Source: Sphingomonas sp. (GTDB lineage: Bacteria > Pseudomonadota > Alphaproteobacteria > Sphingomonadales > Sphingomonadaceae). From it: DNA of 64,000 nt. Of the stretch, positions 16,004 to 25,915 are shown one piece after another. The position numbers and the translations under genes were made by a program. Where the stretch lies: the NCBI RefSeq assembly GCF_019749955.1, contig NZ_JAIEPC010000016.1, positions 1 to 64,000 on the forward strand, in the 5' to 3' direction. The notes beneath the pieces were generated by a model, which made no database searches, was not told the DNA's origin, and worked only from the letters and a program-made list of their open reading frames with translations. Position 1 is the stretch's first letter, and each line of letters starts with the position of its first letter.

Positions 16004-16750
16004 TCACAAGCCCCAATCGCCCGCGCTTGCCATCCATAGCGTGACCGCGGCGGCGGCTGCGGTATCTGCACGCAGGATGCGGGGGCCAAGGCCAATGCCA
16101 ATCGCTTGCGGGATAGCGCGAATCGCGTCGCGCTCCTCAGGCGTGAAACCGCCTTCGGGGCCGATCAGGATCGCGGCGGGCCCGGGGTGTGCGGCCATCG
16201 CCGCCGCAGCGGGCGCCCCGCCGGTTTCGTCAGCGAAAAACAGCGCGCGCTCGACCGGCCACTCGCGCAGCAATGCGGCCAGCTTCACCGGCTCGGCCAG
16301 TTCGGGCACGGCGGTGCGCCCGCATTGCTCGGCCGCTTCGACCATATGCGCGTGTAGCCGCTCGCCATTCAGCCGGTCGACGATCGTGCGGGCGGTGATC
16401 ACCGGCACCAGCCGCGCGACGCCCAGCTCGCACGCTTTTTCCGCCACCCAGTCGATTCGCCCCTTCTTCAGCGGCGCGGCACAGAGCCACAGATCTGGAA
16501 CGACTTCGACGGGGCGCAATTGCTCGGTCAGCTCGACCGTCAGTGCTTTCCGCCCCACATCGCGGGTGATTGCGAGCCATTCGCCGCTCACCCCGTCGAA
16601 CAGCTTGACCGGATCCCCGGGCTTTAGCCGCATCACGCCGCCCAGATAATGCGCCTGTGGCCCGTCGATCACGCGCATCCCGGCGACCAGCGGCGGGGTC
16701 ACGAACAAGCGCGGTGTCGATTGCGGGGGCCAGGCAGGCGTAGCGGGCAT
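16004..16750 (-). CDS. rsmE: 16S rRNA m3U1498 methyltransferase
   Basis: SPOUT-family enzyme of 248 residues that uses SAM to methylate N3 of U1498 in 16S rRNA. The N-terminal PUA-like domain (PRLFVTPPLVAGMRV...YLGGVMRLKPGD) is followed by the knot domain with KKGRIDWVAEKACELGV, EAAEQCGRTAVPEL, ILIGPEGGFTPEERDA and GLGPRILRADTAAAAAVTLW. All are hallmarks of RsmE. It is divergent from dxs across about 110 bases. Confidence 0.95.
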   Translation of the reverse strand: MPATPAWPPQSTPRLFVTPPLVAGMRVIDGPQAHYLGGVMRLKPGDPVKLFDGVSGEWLAITRDVGRKALTVELTEQLRPVEVVPDLWLCAAPLKKGRIDWVAEKACELGVARLVPVITARTIVDRLNGERLHAHMVEAAEQCGRTAVPELAEPVKLAALLREWPVERALFFADETGGAPAAAAMAAHPGPAAILIGPEGGFTPEERDAIRAIPQAIGIGLGPRILRADTAAAAAVTLWMASAGDWGL

Positions 16751-16861
16751 GACGCAGCGATAGCGGAGCGCGCGCGCGGCGTCATCCTGCCGCTATTCTG
16801 CAACATGTTCACCTTTGTGTTTTGATCGGCTAAAGCGGCCTTTCGAACATAGGAATCCTGC

Positions 16862-18787
16862 ATGTCCACCGAACCCAAGACGCCGCTTCTCGATCAGGTC
16901 CGCTATCCCGCCGACCTCCGGAAGCTGGCCCCAGAGCAGCTTACCCAATTCGCCGACGAACTGCGTCAGGAAGTGATTTCAGCCGTTGGCGTCACCGGCG
17001 GCCACCTTGGCTCGGGGCTCGGCGTGGTCGAGCTGACGACGGCGATCCATTATGTGTTCAACACGCCCGACGACCGGCTCGTGTGGGACGTCGGCCATCA
17101 ATGCTATCCGCACAAGATTCTGACCGGGCGGCGCGACCGCATCCGCACGCTGCGCACCGGCGGCGGGCTGAGTGGCTTTACCAAGCGCAGCGAAAGCGAA
17201 TATGATCCGTTCGGCGCGGCGCATTCGTCGACCTCGATTTCCGCCGCGCTCGGCTTTGCGGTGGCGAACAAGCTCGCGGGGACACCGGGCAAGGGCATTG
17301 CCGTGATCGGCGACGGCGCGATGAGCGCCGGCATGGCCTATGAAGCGATGAACAATGCCGAACAGGCGGGCAATCGGCTGGTCGTGATCCTGAACGACAA
17401 TGACATGTCGATCGCGCCACCCGTTGGCGGTCTGTCGGCCTATCTGTCGCGAATCGTGTCGAGCCGCGAATTCCTCGGCCTGCGCGATCTGGCGAAGAAG
17501 CTCGCCAAGCGGCTGCCGCGCCCGATCGCCGAAGGGCTGAAAAAGACCGACGAATTCGCGCGCGGCATGGCGATGGGCGGCACCTTGTTCGAAGAGCTCG
17601 GCTTTTACTATGTCGGGCCGATCGACGGGCATAACCTCGACCAGCTTATCCCGGTGCTCGAAAATGTCCGCGATGCCGAGGAAGGGCCGATTCTGGTCCA
17701 TGTCGTGACGGTCAAGGGCAAGGGCTATGCGCCTGCCGAAGCCGCTGCCGACAAATATCACGGCGTCCAGAAGTTCGATGTGATCACCGGCACGCAGGTC
17801 AAAGCCCCGCCGGGACCGCCCGCGTACCAGAACGTCTTTGGCGACGCGCTGATCAAGGAAGCCCAGCGCGACCCGACGATCTGCGCGATCACCGCCGCCA
17901 TGCCGTCGGGCACTGGGGTCGATCGCTTTGCCAAGGCCTTCCCCGATCGCAGCTTCGACGTGGGCATCGCCGAACAACATGCGGTGACGTTTGCAGCTGG
18001 CCTCGCGGCGCAGGGGATGCGCCCGTTCTGCGCCATCTATTCGACCTTCCTCCAGCGCGCCTATGATCAGGTCGTCCACGACGTGTGCATCCAGAATCTG
18101 CCGGTGCGTTTCGCGATCGACCGCGCCGGGCTGGTCGGTGCCGATGGCTCGACGCATGCCGGGTCGTTCGACGTGACTTATCTCGCGACGCTCCCCAACA
18201 TGGTGGTGATGGCGGCGGCCGATGAGGCCGAGCTGGTCCACATGACGCACACAGCGGCGCTGCACGACACCGGCCCGATCGCGGTGCGCTATCCGCGTGG
18301 CAACGGCACTGGCGTCGCGCTTCCAGACGTGCCGCAGCGGCTCGAAATCGGCAAGGGCCGGATCGTCCGTCAGGGTCACAAGGTCGCAATCCTGTCGCTC
18401 GGCACGCGGCTGGCCGAAGCGCTCAAGGCCGCCGACGCGCTCGATGCCAAGGGGCTGTCGACGACGGTCGCCGATCTGCGCTTTGCCAAGCCGCTCGACG
18501 AGGAAATGATCCGCAAGCTGCTGACCAGCCACGAAGTCGCGATCACGATTGAGGAAGGCTCGATCGGTGGGCTTGGCGCGCATGTGCTGACCTTCGCCAG
18601 CGACACTGGCTTGATCGATGCGGGCCTCAAGCTGCGCACGTTGCGCCTGCCCGATCGCTTCCAGGATCAGGACAAGCCCGAAAAGCAATATGCCGAAGCC
18701 GGGCTCGACGCCGATGCGATCATCGAGTCGGTCCTGAAGGCGCTGCGCTGGAACGAAGGCGCGGTCGCGGGAGAAGCGCGCGCGTGA
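16862..18787 (+). CDS. dxs: 1-deoxy-D-xylulose-5-phosphate synthase
   Basis: Condenses pyruvate and glyceraldehyde-3-phosphate to DXP, the entry step of the MEP isoprenoid pathway. 641 residues, full length. The thiamine diphosphate motif runs from [18 protein letters not shown] to LNDNDMSI. The pyrimidine-binding domain has [20 protein letters not shown], and the transketolase C-terminal domain includes [12 protein letters not shown]. It heads a run that continues into hopanoid transport and synthesis genes, so precursor supply is encoded with its main product. Confidence 0.97.
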   Translation: MSTEPKTPLLDQVRYPADLRKLAPEQLTQFADELRQEVISAVGVTGGHLGSGLGVVELTTAIHYVFNTPDDRLVWDVGHQCYPHKILTGRRDRIRTLRTGGGLSGFTKRSESEYDPFGAAHSSTSISAALGFAVANKLAGTPGKGIAVIGDGAMSAGMAYEAMNNAEQAGNRLVVILNDNDMSIAPPVGGLSAYLSRIVSSREFLGLRDLAKKLAKRLPRPIAEGLKKTDEFARGMAMGGTLFEELGFYYVGPIDGHNLDQLIPVLENVRDAEEGPILVHVVTVKGKGYAPAEAAADKYHGVQKFDVITGTQVKAPPGPPAYQNVFGDALIKEAQRDPTICAITAAMPSGTGVDRFAKAFPDRSFDVGIAEQHAVTFAAGLAAQGMRPFCAIYSTFLQRAYDQVVHDVCIQNLPVRFAIDRAGLVGADGSTHAGSFDVTYLATLPNMVVMAAADEAELVHMTHTAALHDTGPIAVRYPRGNGTGVALPDVPQRLEIGKGRIVRQGHKVAILSLGTRLAEALKAADALDAKGLSTTVADLRFAKPLDEEMIRKLLTSHEVAITIEEGSIGGLGAHVLTFASDTGLIDAGLKLRTLRLPDRFQDQDKPEKQYAEAGLDADAIIESVLKALRWNEGAVAGEARA

Positions 18788-19245
18788 CCAAGCTATCATG
18801 GCTGGCGGCGGCCGCGGCGATCCTCGTCGCGTCGGCCGCCTCTGCGGGCGCGCGTCAAGGTCAGACCGGCGCGGTGCTCACGATCGCCATCACCAACATC
18901 CGCGCGACGACGGGCAAGGTTCATATCGACCTGTGTCGCCAGAGTGAGTTTCTGAAAACATGCGCCGTCGTCGCCGATGTCAAACCGGAGCGCGGCACGA
19001 CGACAATCACCGTGCCCAATGTCGCGCCCGGCGATTATGCCGTGCAGGCGACCTATGACCAGAATGGCAATGGCAAGGTCGATCGCGGCCTGTTCGGCAT
19101 TCCCAAGGAAGGTGTTGGCTTTTCGAACGACGCGCCGATTCGCCTCGGCCCGCCGAGCTGGAAAGACGCCGTCTTCAATGTGAACGGCGACAAGGCGATT
19201 ACGCTGCGCATGCGTTATTTCATGGGCGGGGATAACAAGCCCTGA
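18784..19245 (+). CDS. DUF2141-type exported protein
   Basis: 153 residues with a signal peptide ([19 protein letters not shown]). The mature domain opens [21 protein letters not shown] and contains [32 protein letters not shown] and [15 protein letters not shown], the pattern of DUF2141, a periplasmic beta-sandwich of unknown function. The GTG start overlaps the dxs stop (GTGA), indicating co-expression. Its conserved place before hpnN suggests a link to the outer-membrane lipid function, but that is inference. Confidence 0.88.
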   Translation: MTKLSWLAAAAAILVASAASAGARQGQTGAVLTIAITNIRATTGKVHIDLCRQSEFLKTCAVVADVKPERGTTTITVPNVAPGDYAVQATYDQNGNGKVDRGLFGIPKEGVGFSNDAPIRLGPPSWKDAVFNVNGDKAITLRMRYFMGGDNKP

Positions 19246-19307
19246 CCGAGGCGGCAGCCACGGCCATCCACAGCATCGTCGCGTTCAGCGCGCGGCGGGC
19301 GTGGCTG

Positions 19308-21848
19308 TTGCTGCTCGCGCTGATGCTGGCGACGGTCGGCGCCGGTTGGTTTGCGGCGACGCATTTCGCGATGACCACCGATACACAGGCGCTGATTTCG
19401 CCCAAGGTCGCGTGGCGCGTGAACGAGGCGGCAGTCAATCAGGCCTTCCCGCAACAGGCGCTGACGATCCTGGTTGTGGTCGACGGCAAGACGCCCGAAC
19501 TGGCCGAGCTGGCGACCGCGCGGCTGGCTGAACGGCTGGCCAGCGACAAGGCGCAGTTCCAGAATGTGAAGCGCCCCGACGGCGGCACGTGGCTTTCGCA
19601 GCACGGGCTGTTGTTCGGCTCGGTCGCCGAAGTGCGATCGACCACCCAGTCGCTGATTTCCGCCCAGCCGCTGCTCGGGCCGCTCGCCGCCGATCCGTCG
19701 CTGCGCGGGATCGCGGGTGCATTCGGGACGATCCTCACCGGGGTCGAGAATGGATCGGCCAAGCTTGCCGATATCGACAAGCCGATGGTCGCGCTCAACA
19801 GCGCGCTGGCGAAGGTTGAAGCGGGGAGGCCGGCCTATTTCTCGTGGCAGGCGTTGTTCGCTGCCAAGGGCGGGCAGGCGCCGCCGACGCGGCGGCTGAT
19901 CCTCGCCAAGCCGGTGCTCGATTTTACCTCGCTCAAGCCGGGCGAAAAGGCGGTCGCGGCGATCAACGCCGCCGCGCAAGCGATGAAGTTCGACGTCGCG
20001 CATGGCGTGCGGGTGCAAGTGACCGGCGACGTGCCGCTCAACGATGAGGAATTTTCCTCACTTGAGGAAAACATCGGCATCGTCGGGCTGATCATGGCGC
20101 TGGCGATGCTGGTCACGCTCTGGTTCGCGACCAAATCGGCCAAGATCGTGGTCGCCATCGTCGTCACGATCGTCGCCGGGTTGGTGATCGCGACGGCGGT
20201 CGGGCTGGCGGCGGTGGGCACGCTCAACCTGATTTCGGTCGCCTTCATTCCGCTGTTCGTCGGGCTCGGCGTTGATTTCGGCATCCAGATCAGCGTGCGC
20301 TTCAACCATGAACGCTGCGAAGGGGCGAGCATTCCTCAGGCGCTCGAAAACGCCGCCGCCGCGCTCGGCGCGCCGCTGACGCTCGCGGCGGGCGCGGTGT
20401 TCTTGGGTTTCGGGGCGTTCCTGCCGACCGATTATGTCGGCATTTCGGAACTCGGCATCATCGCTGGTCTTGGCATGGTGATCGCGCTCGTTCTGTCGGT
20501 CACGCTGCTGCCCGCGCTGATCATGCTGCTCAAACCGGGCAAGCCAACGCGCGACGTGGGCTTTGCCGGAGCAGCGCCGCTCGATCACTGGCTCGCGCGC
20601 CACCGAAAGGCCGTGCTGTGGGCATTCGCTGGGTCGATGGCGGGGACGATTGCGCTGCTGCCGCTGGTCAATTTCGACTTCAATCCGCTCCACCTGCGCA
20701 ATCCGAACGGCCCGGCGATGAAGTCGCTCGCCGATCTGATGCGCGATCCGCTGCGCACGCCCAACACCATTTATGTGCTCGCTGACACGCCCGACGCGGC
20801 GAAAGCAATCGCGGCGCGCGCCGCCAAGCTTCCGCAAGTCGCGCAAGCCGTGTCGATCGACAGCTATATCCCCAACCAACAGCCCGAAAAGCTCGCACTG
20901 GTGCAGGATGCGTCGCTACTGCTCGATCTGACGCTTAATCCGTTCGATGTCGCGGCCCCTCCGGGCGATGCCGAAACTGTGGCCGCGCTCGCCACCACGC
21001 GCGATCAGCTCGCGCGCGTCGCCGCGACGCAGAACGGCCCGGCTGCGGGGCACGCCAAGACGCTGGCGGCAACGCTTGGCCGATTGGCCGCTGCATCCCC
21101 AGCCGTCCGCACCCGCGCGACCGAAGCACTCGTACCGCCGCTGACCGTGATGCTCGATCAGGCCCGCGCCGTGCTGCAAGCAAGCGACGTGACCCGCGAG
21201 ACGCTGCCGCCCGAAATCGCCGAGGACTGGATCGCCAAAGACGGGCGCGCGCGGGTTCAAATATTCCCGAAGGGCGACAGCAACGACAATCGCGTGCTGA
21301 CGCGCTTCACGGCGGCGGTGTCCAAGATCGCCCCGACCGCCACTGGCTTGCCCGTCGCGACACAGGAAGCCGCCAAGACTGTCGCCTGGGCATTCGTGCA
21401 GGCGGGCATTATCGCGCTCGCGCTGGTCAGCTTGCTGCTGTGGATCGTGCTACGCGACATCCGCGAAGTCGCCTTCACGCTCGCGCCCGTGGTGCTGTCG
21501 GGGTTCCTGACGCTGGGGAGTTGCGTGTTGATCGGTCAGCCGATCAACTTCGCCAATATCATCGCCTTCCCGCTGTTGTTCGGGGTGGGCGTCGCCTTCC
21601 ACATTTATTTCGTGATGGCATGGCGCGACGGCGCGACTGACCTGCTCCAGTCGAGCCTCGCGCGCGCCGTGCTGTTCTCGGCCCTGGCGACGGGCAGCGC
21701 GTTTGGCGCGCTATGGCTATCCTATCATCCCGGCACGGCGAGCATGGGCAAGATCCTGATGATCTCGCTCGCCTGGACTCTGGTCTGCGCGCTAATCTTC
21801 GAACCCGCGCTGCTCGGCCCGCCGCGTCAGATCCGCCAGTCGGAATAG
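19308..21848 (+). CDS. hpnN: MMPL/RND-type hopanoid transporter
   Basis: Inner-membrane RND transporter that in other bacteria carries hopanoids to the outer membrane. 846 residues from TTG 19308. Two halves each have a TM segment, a large periplasmic loop and a 5-TM bundle; the sterol-sensing-like stretch SVAFIPLFVGLGVDFGIQISVRFNHE is in the first half and IIAFPLLFGVGVAFHIYFVMAW in the second. The conserved N-terminal ATHFAMTTDTQALISP is typical. Homology-like sequence (IHSIVAFSARRAWL) extends upstream to 19242, where only CTG is available as a start. Convergent with mlaA, overlapping it by 22 bases. Confidence 0.92.
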   Translation: MLLALMLATVGAGWFAATHFAMTTDTQALISPKVAWRVNEAAVNQAFPQQALTILVVVDGKTPELAELATARLAERLASDKAQFQNVKRPDGGTWLSQHGLLFGSVAEVRSTTQSLISAQPLLGPLAADPSLRGIAGAFGTILTGVENGSAKLADIDKPMVALNSALAKVEAGRPAYFSWQALFAAKGGQAPPTRRLILAKPVLDFTSLKPGEKAVAAINAAAQAMKFDVAHGVRVQVTGDVPLNDEEFSSLEENIGIVGLIMALAMLVTLWFATKSAKIVVAIVVTIVAGLVIATAVGLAAVGTLNLISVAFIPLFVGLGVDFGIQISVRFNHERCEGASIPQALENAAAALGAPLTLAAGAVFLGFGAFLPTDYVGISELGIIAGLGMVIALVLSVTLLPALIMLLKPGKPTRDVGFAGAAPLDHWLARHRKAVLWAFAGSMAGTIALLPLVNFDFNPLHLRNPNGPAMKSLADLMRDPLRTPNTIYVLADTPDAAKAIAARAAKLPQVAQAVSIDSYIPNQQPEKLALVQDASLLLDLTLNPFDVAAPPGDAETVAALATTRDQLARVAATQNGPAAGHAKTLAATLGRLAAASPAVRTRATEALVPPLTVMLDQARAVLQASDVTRETLPPEIAEDWIAKDGRARVQIFPKGDSNDNRVLTRFTAAVSKIAPTATGLPVATQEAAKTVAWAFVQAGIIALALVSLLLWIVLRDIREVAFTLAPVVLSGFLTLGSCVLIGQPINFANIIAFPLLFGVGVAFHIYFVMAWRDGATDLLQSSLARAVLFSALATGSAFGALWLSYHPGTASMGKILMISLAWTLVCALIFEPALLGPPRQIRQSE

Positions 21849-22870
21849 GCAACGAAGGCCAGCGTCGCGTCCTGCGGGACAGGCTGGGCTGACGGGGTCG
21901 CAGCAGGTGCCGGCTCGGCGGGCGCGGTGTCGGTTGGCGGGGTCGGCTCGGTCGCAGGCGGCGTAGCGTCGCCGGGTTTGGCTTCGGGATCGGCGAGCGG
22001 GTCGTCGAGCGGGTCGTCGAGCGGCGACGGTGCGGCTTCCCCGCGCACTTCGGCAACCTCCAGCGCGCGGTTCTGTAAATAGACCGACCGCAACGTCGCA
22101 TAGGGATCAGCGGCGCCGTTGAGCAGCGCCTTCAGTTCGGTATCCGATTCGACGCGCAGGTCGAGCCCCGTGATCAGGCCGTGCGGGATCTGATATTCGA
22201 TGCGGTCAAACGGCTCGCCGATGTTGAGCGGCAGGATGAATCCATCGGCTTGGCTTGCGACAAGATCGCGCAAGGTTGATGGGCCAAAAAAGGGCAGGAA
22301 CACATATGGACCCGGCTTCACGCCATAGCGCGCAAGCGTGTTGCCAAAGCCGTTCTCGCGGTGCGGCAGCCCGTCATCCTTGGCAAGATCGAGCAGCCCG
22401 CCGACCCCGGCGGTTGAATTGATCAGGAAGCGCGCGAAGGTCTTGATCGCACGCTTGGGCTTCAACTGGAGCAAGTCGTTCAGGAAAACGATCGGCTCGT
22501 GGATGTTCGCGAAAAAATGTCGCAACCCGCCACGGACCGGTTTGGGCACCACCGCCTTATAGGCGAAGGCAAGCGGGCGGAAAATCGCGCGGTCAAAGGT
22601 CTGGTTGAGCCGGTACATCGCCCGGTTGAAGCCCTCCAACGGATCGCCCTTGGCGCGGGTGCGCCGCGCAACCGGCGGCGTGACGGATGCGGGCGCAGCG
22701 ACCGGTGCGGCCGCTGCCTCGACGGGCGCAGTCTCGACGGGTGCGCTCTGGTCGACCGTTGCCGATTTATCGGCGGTTGGTGTCGGCACCGCCTGCTGGC
22801 CGGGCACGCCGCCCGACGCCAGCATGAACGCAATGACAAGCTCGCTCCCGGTGCCGGTCAGTCCCCCCAT
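21827..22870 (-). CDS. mlaA: MlaA/VacJ-family outer-membrane lipid-asymmetry protein
   Basis: A 347-residue protein with an N-terminal membrane/signal segment and a Pro/Ala-rich linker (about 30-80). The MlaA domain (GDPLEGFNRAMYRLNQTFDRA ... FFANIHEPIVFLNDLLQLK ... RFLINSTAGVGGLLDLA ... YVFLPFFGPSTLRD) follows, then a Pro/Ala-rich tail. MlaA removes misplaced phospholipid from the outer leaflet. There is no clear lipobox cysteine near the start, unlike classical VacJ. The MlaC-like hpnM lies immediately upstream, 5 bases away. The start codon is uncertain because of the low-complexity N-terminus. Confidence 0.9.
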   Translation of the reverse strand: MGGLTGTGSELVIAFMLASGGVPGQQAVPTPTADKSATVDQSAPVETAPVEAAAAPVAAPASVTPPVARRTRAKGDPLEGFNRAMYRLNQTFDRAIFRPLAFAYKAVVPKPVRGGLRHFFANIHEPIVFLNDLLQLKPKRAIKTFARFLINSTAGVGGLLDLAKDDGLPHRENGFGNTLARYGVKPGPYVFLPFFGPSTLRDLVASQADGFILPLNIGEPFDRIEYQIPHGLITGLDLRVESDTELKALLNGAADPYATLRSVYLQNRALEVAEVRGEAAPSPLDDPLDDPLADPEAKPGDATPPATEPTPPTDTAPAEPAPAATPSAQPVPQDATLAFVAYSDWRI

Positions 22871-22875
22871 GCCGC

Positions 22876-23499
22876 TCAGCGCTTGTCCGCGAGCGTGTTG
22901 ATGTGGCTTACCAGTGCCGTCGGGCCGCCCTTCGCCAGAATCGCTTCGAAATCGGCGCGCCGCGTGGTGAGCTGGCTGATCGCATTTTTGAAATAGACGT
23001 CGCTGATCTTCCAGTCGGCGCCGACCTGATGGACGCGGTAGGCAATGCTCACCGGGGCTTCGCGCGGTGTGGTCAGCGTGGTCTTGACCAGCCGGTCGCC
23101 GCCGCGCGCATCGACCTTGGGGTCGATCGCGAAGGCCTGACCCGACCAGTCGTCGAAATTGCGGGCATATTCGTTGATCGTCAGCTTGCGGAACGCGGCC
23201 TGCAACGCGGTGCGTTCAGCGGGCGTCGCCTTCACCCACGGCAGGCCGACCGCGAGGCGAGTCATCAACGGCAGATCGAATGCGCGGTCGACGACCGGCG
23301 CAATTTGTGCGGCGCGGCCACTGAAGCCCAGCTTCTGGCCGCCCTTCATGATTGCAATCAGCCCGTCGTCCAGCGTCTGCACCGGCGCGCGGGCAGGGTC
23401 TGGTGCTTGCGCCGGGGCTGCCGTCGCGATCGTCAACGCAAGCGCCACCGGCGCGAGTGCCGCGAGCGAAGCAGAATTGGGCAGGGAAAAGCGGGGCAT
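22876..23499 (-). CDS. hpnM: Hopanoid-associated MlaC/Ttg2D-like periplasmic lipid-binding protein
   Basis: 207 residues with a signal peptide (APVALALTIATAAPAQA). The mature domain includes APVVDRAFDLPLMTRLAVG, KLTINEYARNFDDWSGQAF, YRVHQVGADWKISDVYFKN and SQLTTRRADFEAILAKGG, which fit the MlaC/HpnM family that carries lipids across the periplasm. ATG 23499 is chosen because it begins the signal peptide; the frame is open 18 codons further. Divergent from ispH. Confidence 0.9.
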   Translation of the reverse strand: MPRFSLPNSASLAALAPVALALTIATAAPAQAPDPARAPVQTLDDGLIAIMKGGQKLGFSGRAAQIAPVVDRAFDLPLMTRLAVGLPWVKATPAERTALQAAFRKLTINEYARNFDDWSGQAFAIDPKVDARGGDRLVKTTLTTPREAPVSIAYRVHQVGADWKISDVYFKNAISQLTTRRADFEAILAKGGPTALVSHINTLADKR

Positions 23500-23795
23500 G
23501 GTCGAACTCCTGCGGTGGTAAAGGCGATAAAGCGGTGCGTCTTTGGCGTCCACCCCCTGAACCTAAGCTGGCAAAAACGGCACCAACGCGGCTCTTTCGC
23601 GTGCGATCAGGGCCGACGCGGCGGCATGGCGAGTGAGCCGGACAGAATTTTGCTTTTTTTCTTGCCGCACTGCACTATTATGACATTTGCCTTTTGAAGG
23701 CCGGGGTTGCGATCAAGGATGGTCACGATGCTGCCCGAATCTTCGCGGAAAGAGGCGACGCGGCGGCTCTTGGGGGTAGGGAAAGGGACTATTCC

Positions 23796-24758
23796 TTGGA
23801 AGTAATATTGGCACAGCCGCGCGGCTTCTGCGCGGGCGTCGTGCGGGCAATCGAAATCGTCGAACGCGCCATCGACCTCTATGGCGCGCCCGTCTATGTG
23901 CGCCACGAAATTGTGCATAACCGCCACGTCGTCAATAAGTTGCAGCGCAAGGGCGCGATTTTTGTCGAGGAACTCGATGAAATCCCCGATGGCGCGCGCA
24001 CCGTCTTCAGCGCGCACGGCGTGTCGCGTGCGATCGAGGATGAGGCGGCCCGGCGCGGCCTGCCGGTGCTTGATGCGACCTGCCCGCTCGTCACCAAAGT
24101 TCACATTCAGGGGCGCCGCTATGCCGGGCAGGGCCGCACGATCGTGCTGATCGGCCATGCCGGCCATGCTGAGGTCGAGGGCACGATCGGCCAGGTCGGC
24201 ACGCCGGTGCATCTGGTGTCGACCGAAGCCGATGTCGCGGCGCTCCCGCTCGCCGACGATGCGCCGGTCGCCTATATCACCCAGACGACGCTGTCGGTCG
24301 ACGACACCCGCAGTGTGATTGCGGCGCTCGAAGCGCGCTTCACCGATCTGGTCGGCCCGGATGTGACCGAGATTTGCTACGCGACGCAGAATCGCCAGAC
24401 TGCGGTGCGCGACCTTTGTCGCGTGGTAGACTTGTTGCTGGTGGTGGGCGCCGAGAACAGCTCCAATTCGAATCGCCTGCGTGAAATCGGCGTCGATGAA
24501 GGCCTGCCGAGCTTTCTGGTCGCCGATGGCAGCGCGATCGACCCGGCATGGTTCGATGGCGTGGAGGTTGTCGGGCTGACGGCGGGCGCTTCCGCCCCCG
24601 ACGAACTCGTCGATAGCGTCATTGCCACCTTGCGCAATTTGGGTCCGGTCAAAGTCTCCCAACTCGACGGCATCGAAGAAAGGGTGGAATTCAGCCTCCC
24701 TTCCGAGCTAAGGCACGCCACTTCCGCGCTTCACCCCGCCCGCGTCACGGCGGCATAG
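23796..24758 (+). CDS. ispH: 4-hydroxy-3-methylbut-2-enyl diphosphate reductase
   Basis: Last enzyme of the MEP pathway, a 4Fe-4S reductase giving IPP and DMAPP. 320 residues from TTG 23796, which places RGFCAGV so that the first cluster Cys is residue 12 as in the family; the others are in [10 protein letters not shown] and [24 protein letters not shown] and [12 protein letters not shown] bind substrate. AAAGGGA lies about 10 bases before this TTG. An ATG at 23694 would add 34 residues with no family likeness. hpnH begins 11 bases after its stop. Confidence 0.94.
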   Translation: MEVILAQPRGFCAGVVRAIEIVERAIDLYGAPVYVRHEIVHNRHVVNKLQRKGAIFVEELDEIPDGARTVFSAHGVSRAIEDEAARRGLPVLDATCPLVTKVHIQGRRYAGQGRTIVLIGHAGHAEVEGTIGQVGTPVHLVSTEADVAALPLADDAPVAYITQTTLSVDDTRSVIAALEARFTDLVGPDVTEICYATQNRQTAVRDLCRVVDLLLVVGAENSSNSNRLREIGVDEGLPSFLVADGSAIDPAWFDGVEVVGLTAGASAPDELVDSVIATLRNLGPVKVSQLDGIEERVEFSLPSELRHATSALHPARVTAA

Positions 24759-24769
24759 GAACCGATCGT

Positions 24770-25915
24770 ATGACTCTTCCGCTCTCACTGCTCGCCCGGA
24801 TCGGCAGCTACACCGTTCGCAAGGAATTCAGCGGGAAGAAATATCCGCTCGTCCTGATGCTCGAGCCGCTGCTGCGCTGCAACCTCGCCTGCCCCGGCTG
24901 CGGCAAGATCGACTACCCGGATGCGATCCTCAACCAGCGGTTGAGTGTGCAGCAATGCATGGACGCGATCGACGAATGCGGCGCGCCCGCCGTCTCGATC
25001 GCGGGTGGCGAGCCATTGCTCCACCGTGACATGCCCAAGATCGTCGAGGGCTATATCGCGAAGAAGAAGTTCGTGATCCTGTGCACCAACGCGCTGCTGC
25101 TCAAGAAGAAGATCGACGATTACAAGCCGTCGACCTTCTTCACCTGGTCGATCCACCTCGATGGCGACAAGGGCATGCACGACCACGCCGTCGATCAGGA
25201 AGGCACGTATGAAGTCGCGATCGAAGCAATCGAAATGGCCAAGGCACGCGGTTTCCGCGTGCAGGTCAACTGCACCGTGTTCGACGGCGCCGATGCCGAC
25301 CGCCTCGCGGCCTTCTTCGACGAAATGGAAAAGCGCGGCGTCGAAATCACCATCTCGCCCGGCTATTCCTATGAGCGCGCCGCCGATCAGGAGCATTTCC
25401 TGACGCGCGAACGCACCAAGAATTTCTTCCGCGACGTGTTCCGTAAAGGTGACGGCGGCAAGAAGTGGACCTTCACCAATTCGCCGCTGTTCCTCGATTT
25501 CCTCGCGGGCAACCAGACCTATGAATGCACGCCTTGGTCGATGCCGCTGCGCACCGTCTTCGGCTGGCAGAAGCCCTGCTATCTGGTCGGCGAAGGCTAT
25601 GTCGACACCTTCGCCGAGCTGATGGAAGGCACCGATTGGGACCAGTATGGCGTCGGCAAGTACGAGAAATGCTCGAACTGCATGGTCCATTGCGGGTTCG
25701 AAGGCACGGCGGCGAGCGATTCGATCCGCAATCCGCTCAAGATGTTCGCGATCGGCCGCAACGGCGTTCGGACGGAGGGGCCGATGGCGGCGGACATCGA
25801 CTTGTCGAACGCGCGGAAAGCAGCCGACGTTCACTCGCTGCACGTCGAGCGCGAGCTGGAGCGGATCAAGGCGGCCGATCCCGAGGGTTACAAGCGGACG
25901 CAGCGCGCGGCTTAG
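24770..25915 (+). CDS. hpnH: Adenosyl-hopene transferase, radical SAM
   Basis: Adds the adenosyl group of SAM to diploptene to form adenosylhopane, the first step of C35 side-chain synthesis. 381 residues. The radical-SAM triad is in LRCNLACPGCGK (residues about 36-44). The C-terminal half has FLDFLAGNQTYECTPWSMP and KYEKCSNCMVHCGFEGTA, a cysteine-rich region of this family. It forms a unit with ispH. The stop overlaps the convergent hpnG by 4 bases. Confidence 0.96.
   Translation: MTLPLSLLARIGSYTVRKEFSGKKYPLVLMLEPLLRCNLACPGCGKIDYPDAILNQRLSVQQCMDAIDECGAPAVSIAGGEPLLHRDMPKIVEGYIAKKKFVILCTNALLLKKKIDDYKPSTFFTWSIHLDGDKGMHDHAVDQEGTYEVAIEAIEMAKARGFRVQVNCTVFDGADADRLAAFFDEMEKRGVEITISPGYSYERAADQEHFLTRERTKNFFRDVFRKGDGGKKWTFTNSPLFLDFLAGNQTYECTPWSMPLRTVFGWQKPCYLVGEGYVDTFAELMEGTDWDQYGVGKYEKCSNCMVHCGFEGTAASDSIRNPLKMFAIGRNGVRTEGPMAADIDLSNARKAADVHSLHVERELERIKAADPEGYKRTQRAA

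Noticed and set aside
16979..18799. Long minus-strand ORF of 606 residues opposite dxs
   Set aside because: Shadow of dxs with no recognisable domain.
23640..23700. Promoter for ispH in the T-rich stretch
   Set aside because: AT-rich, but -35 and -10 candidates do not have proper spacing; too weak to annotate.
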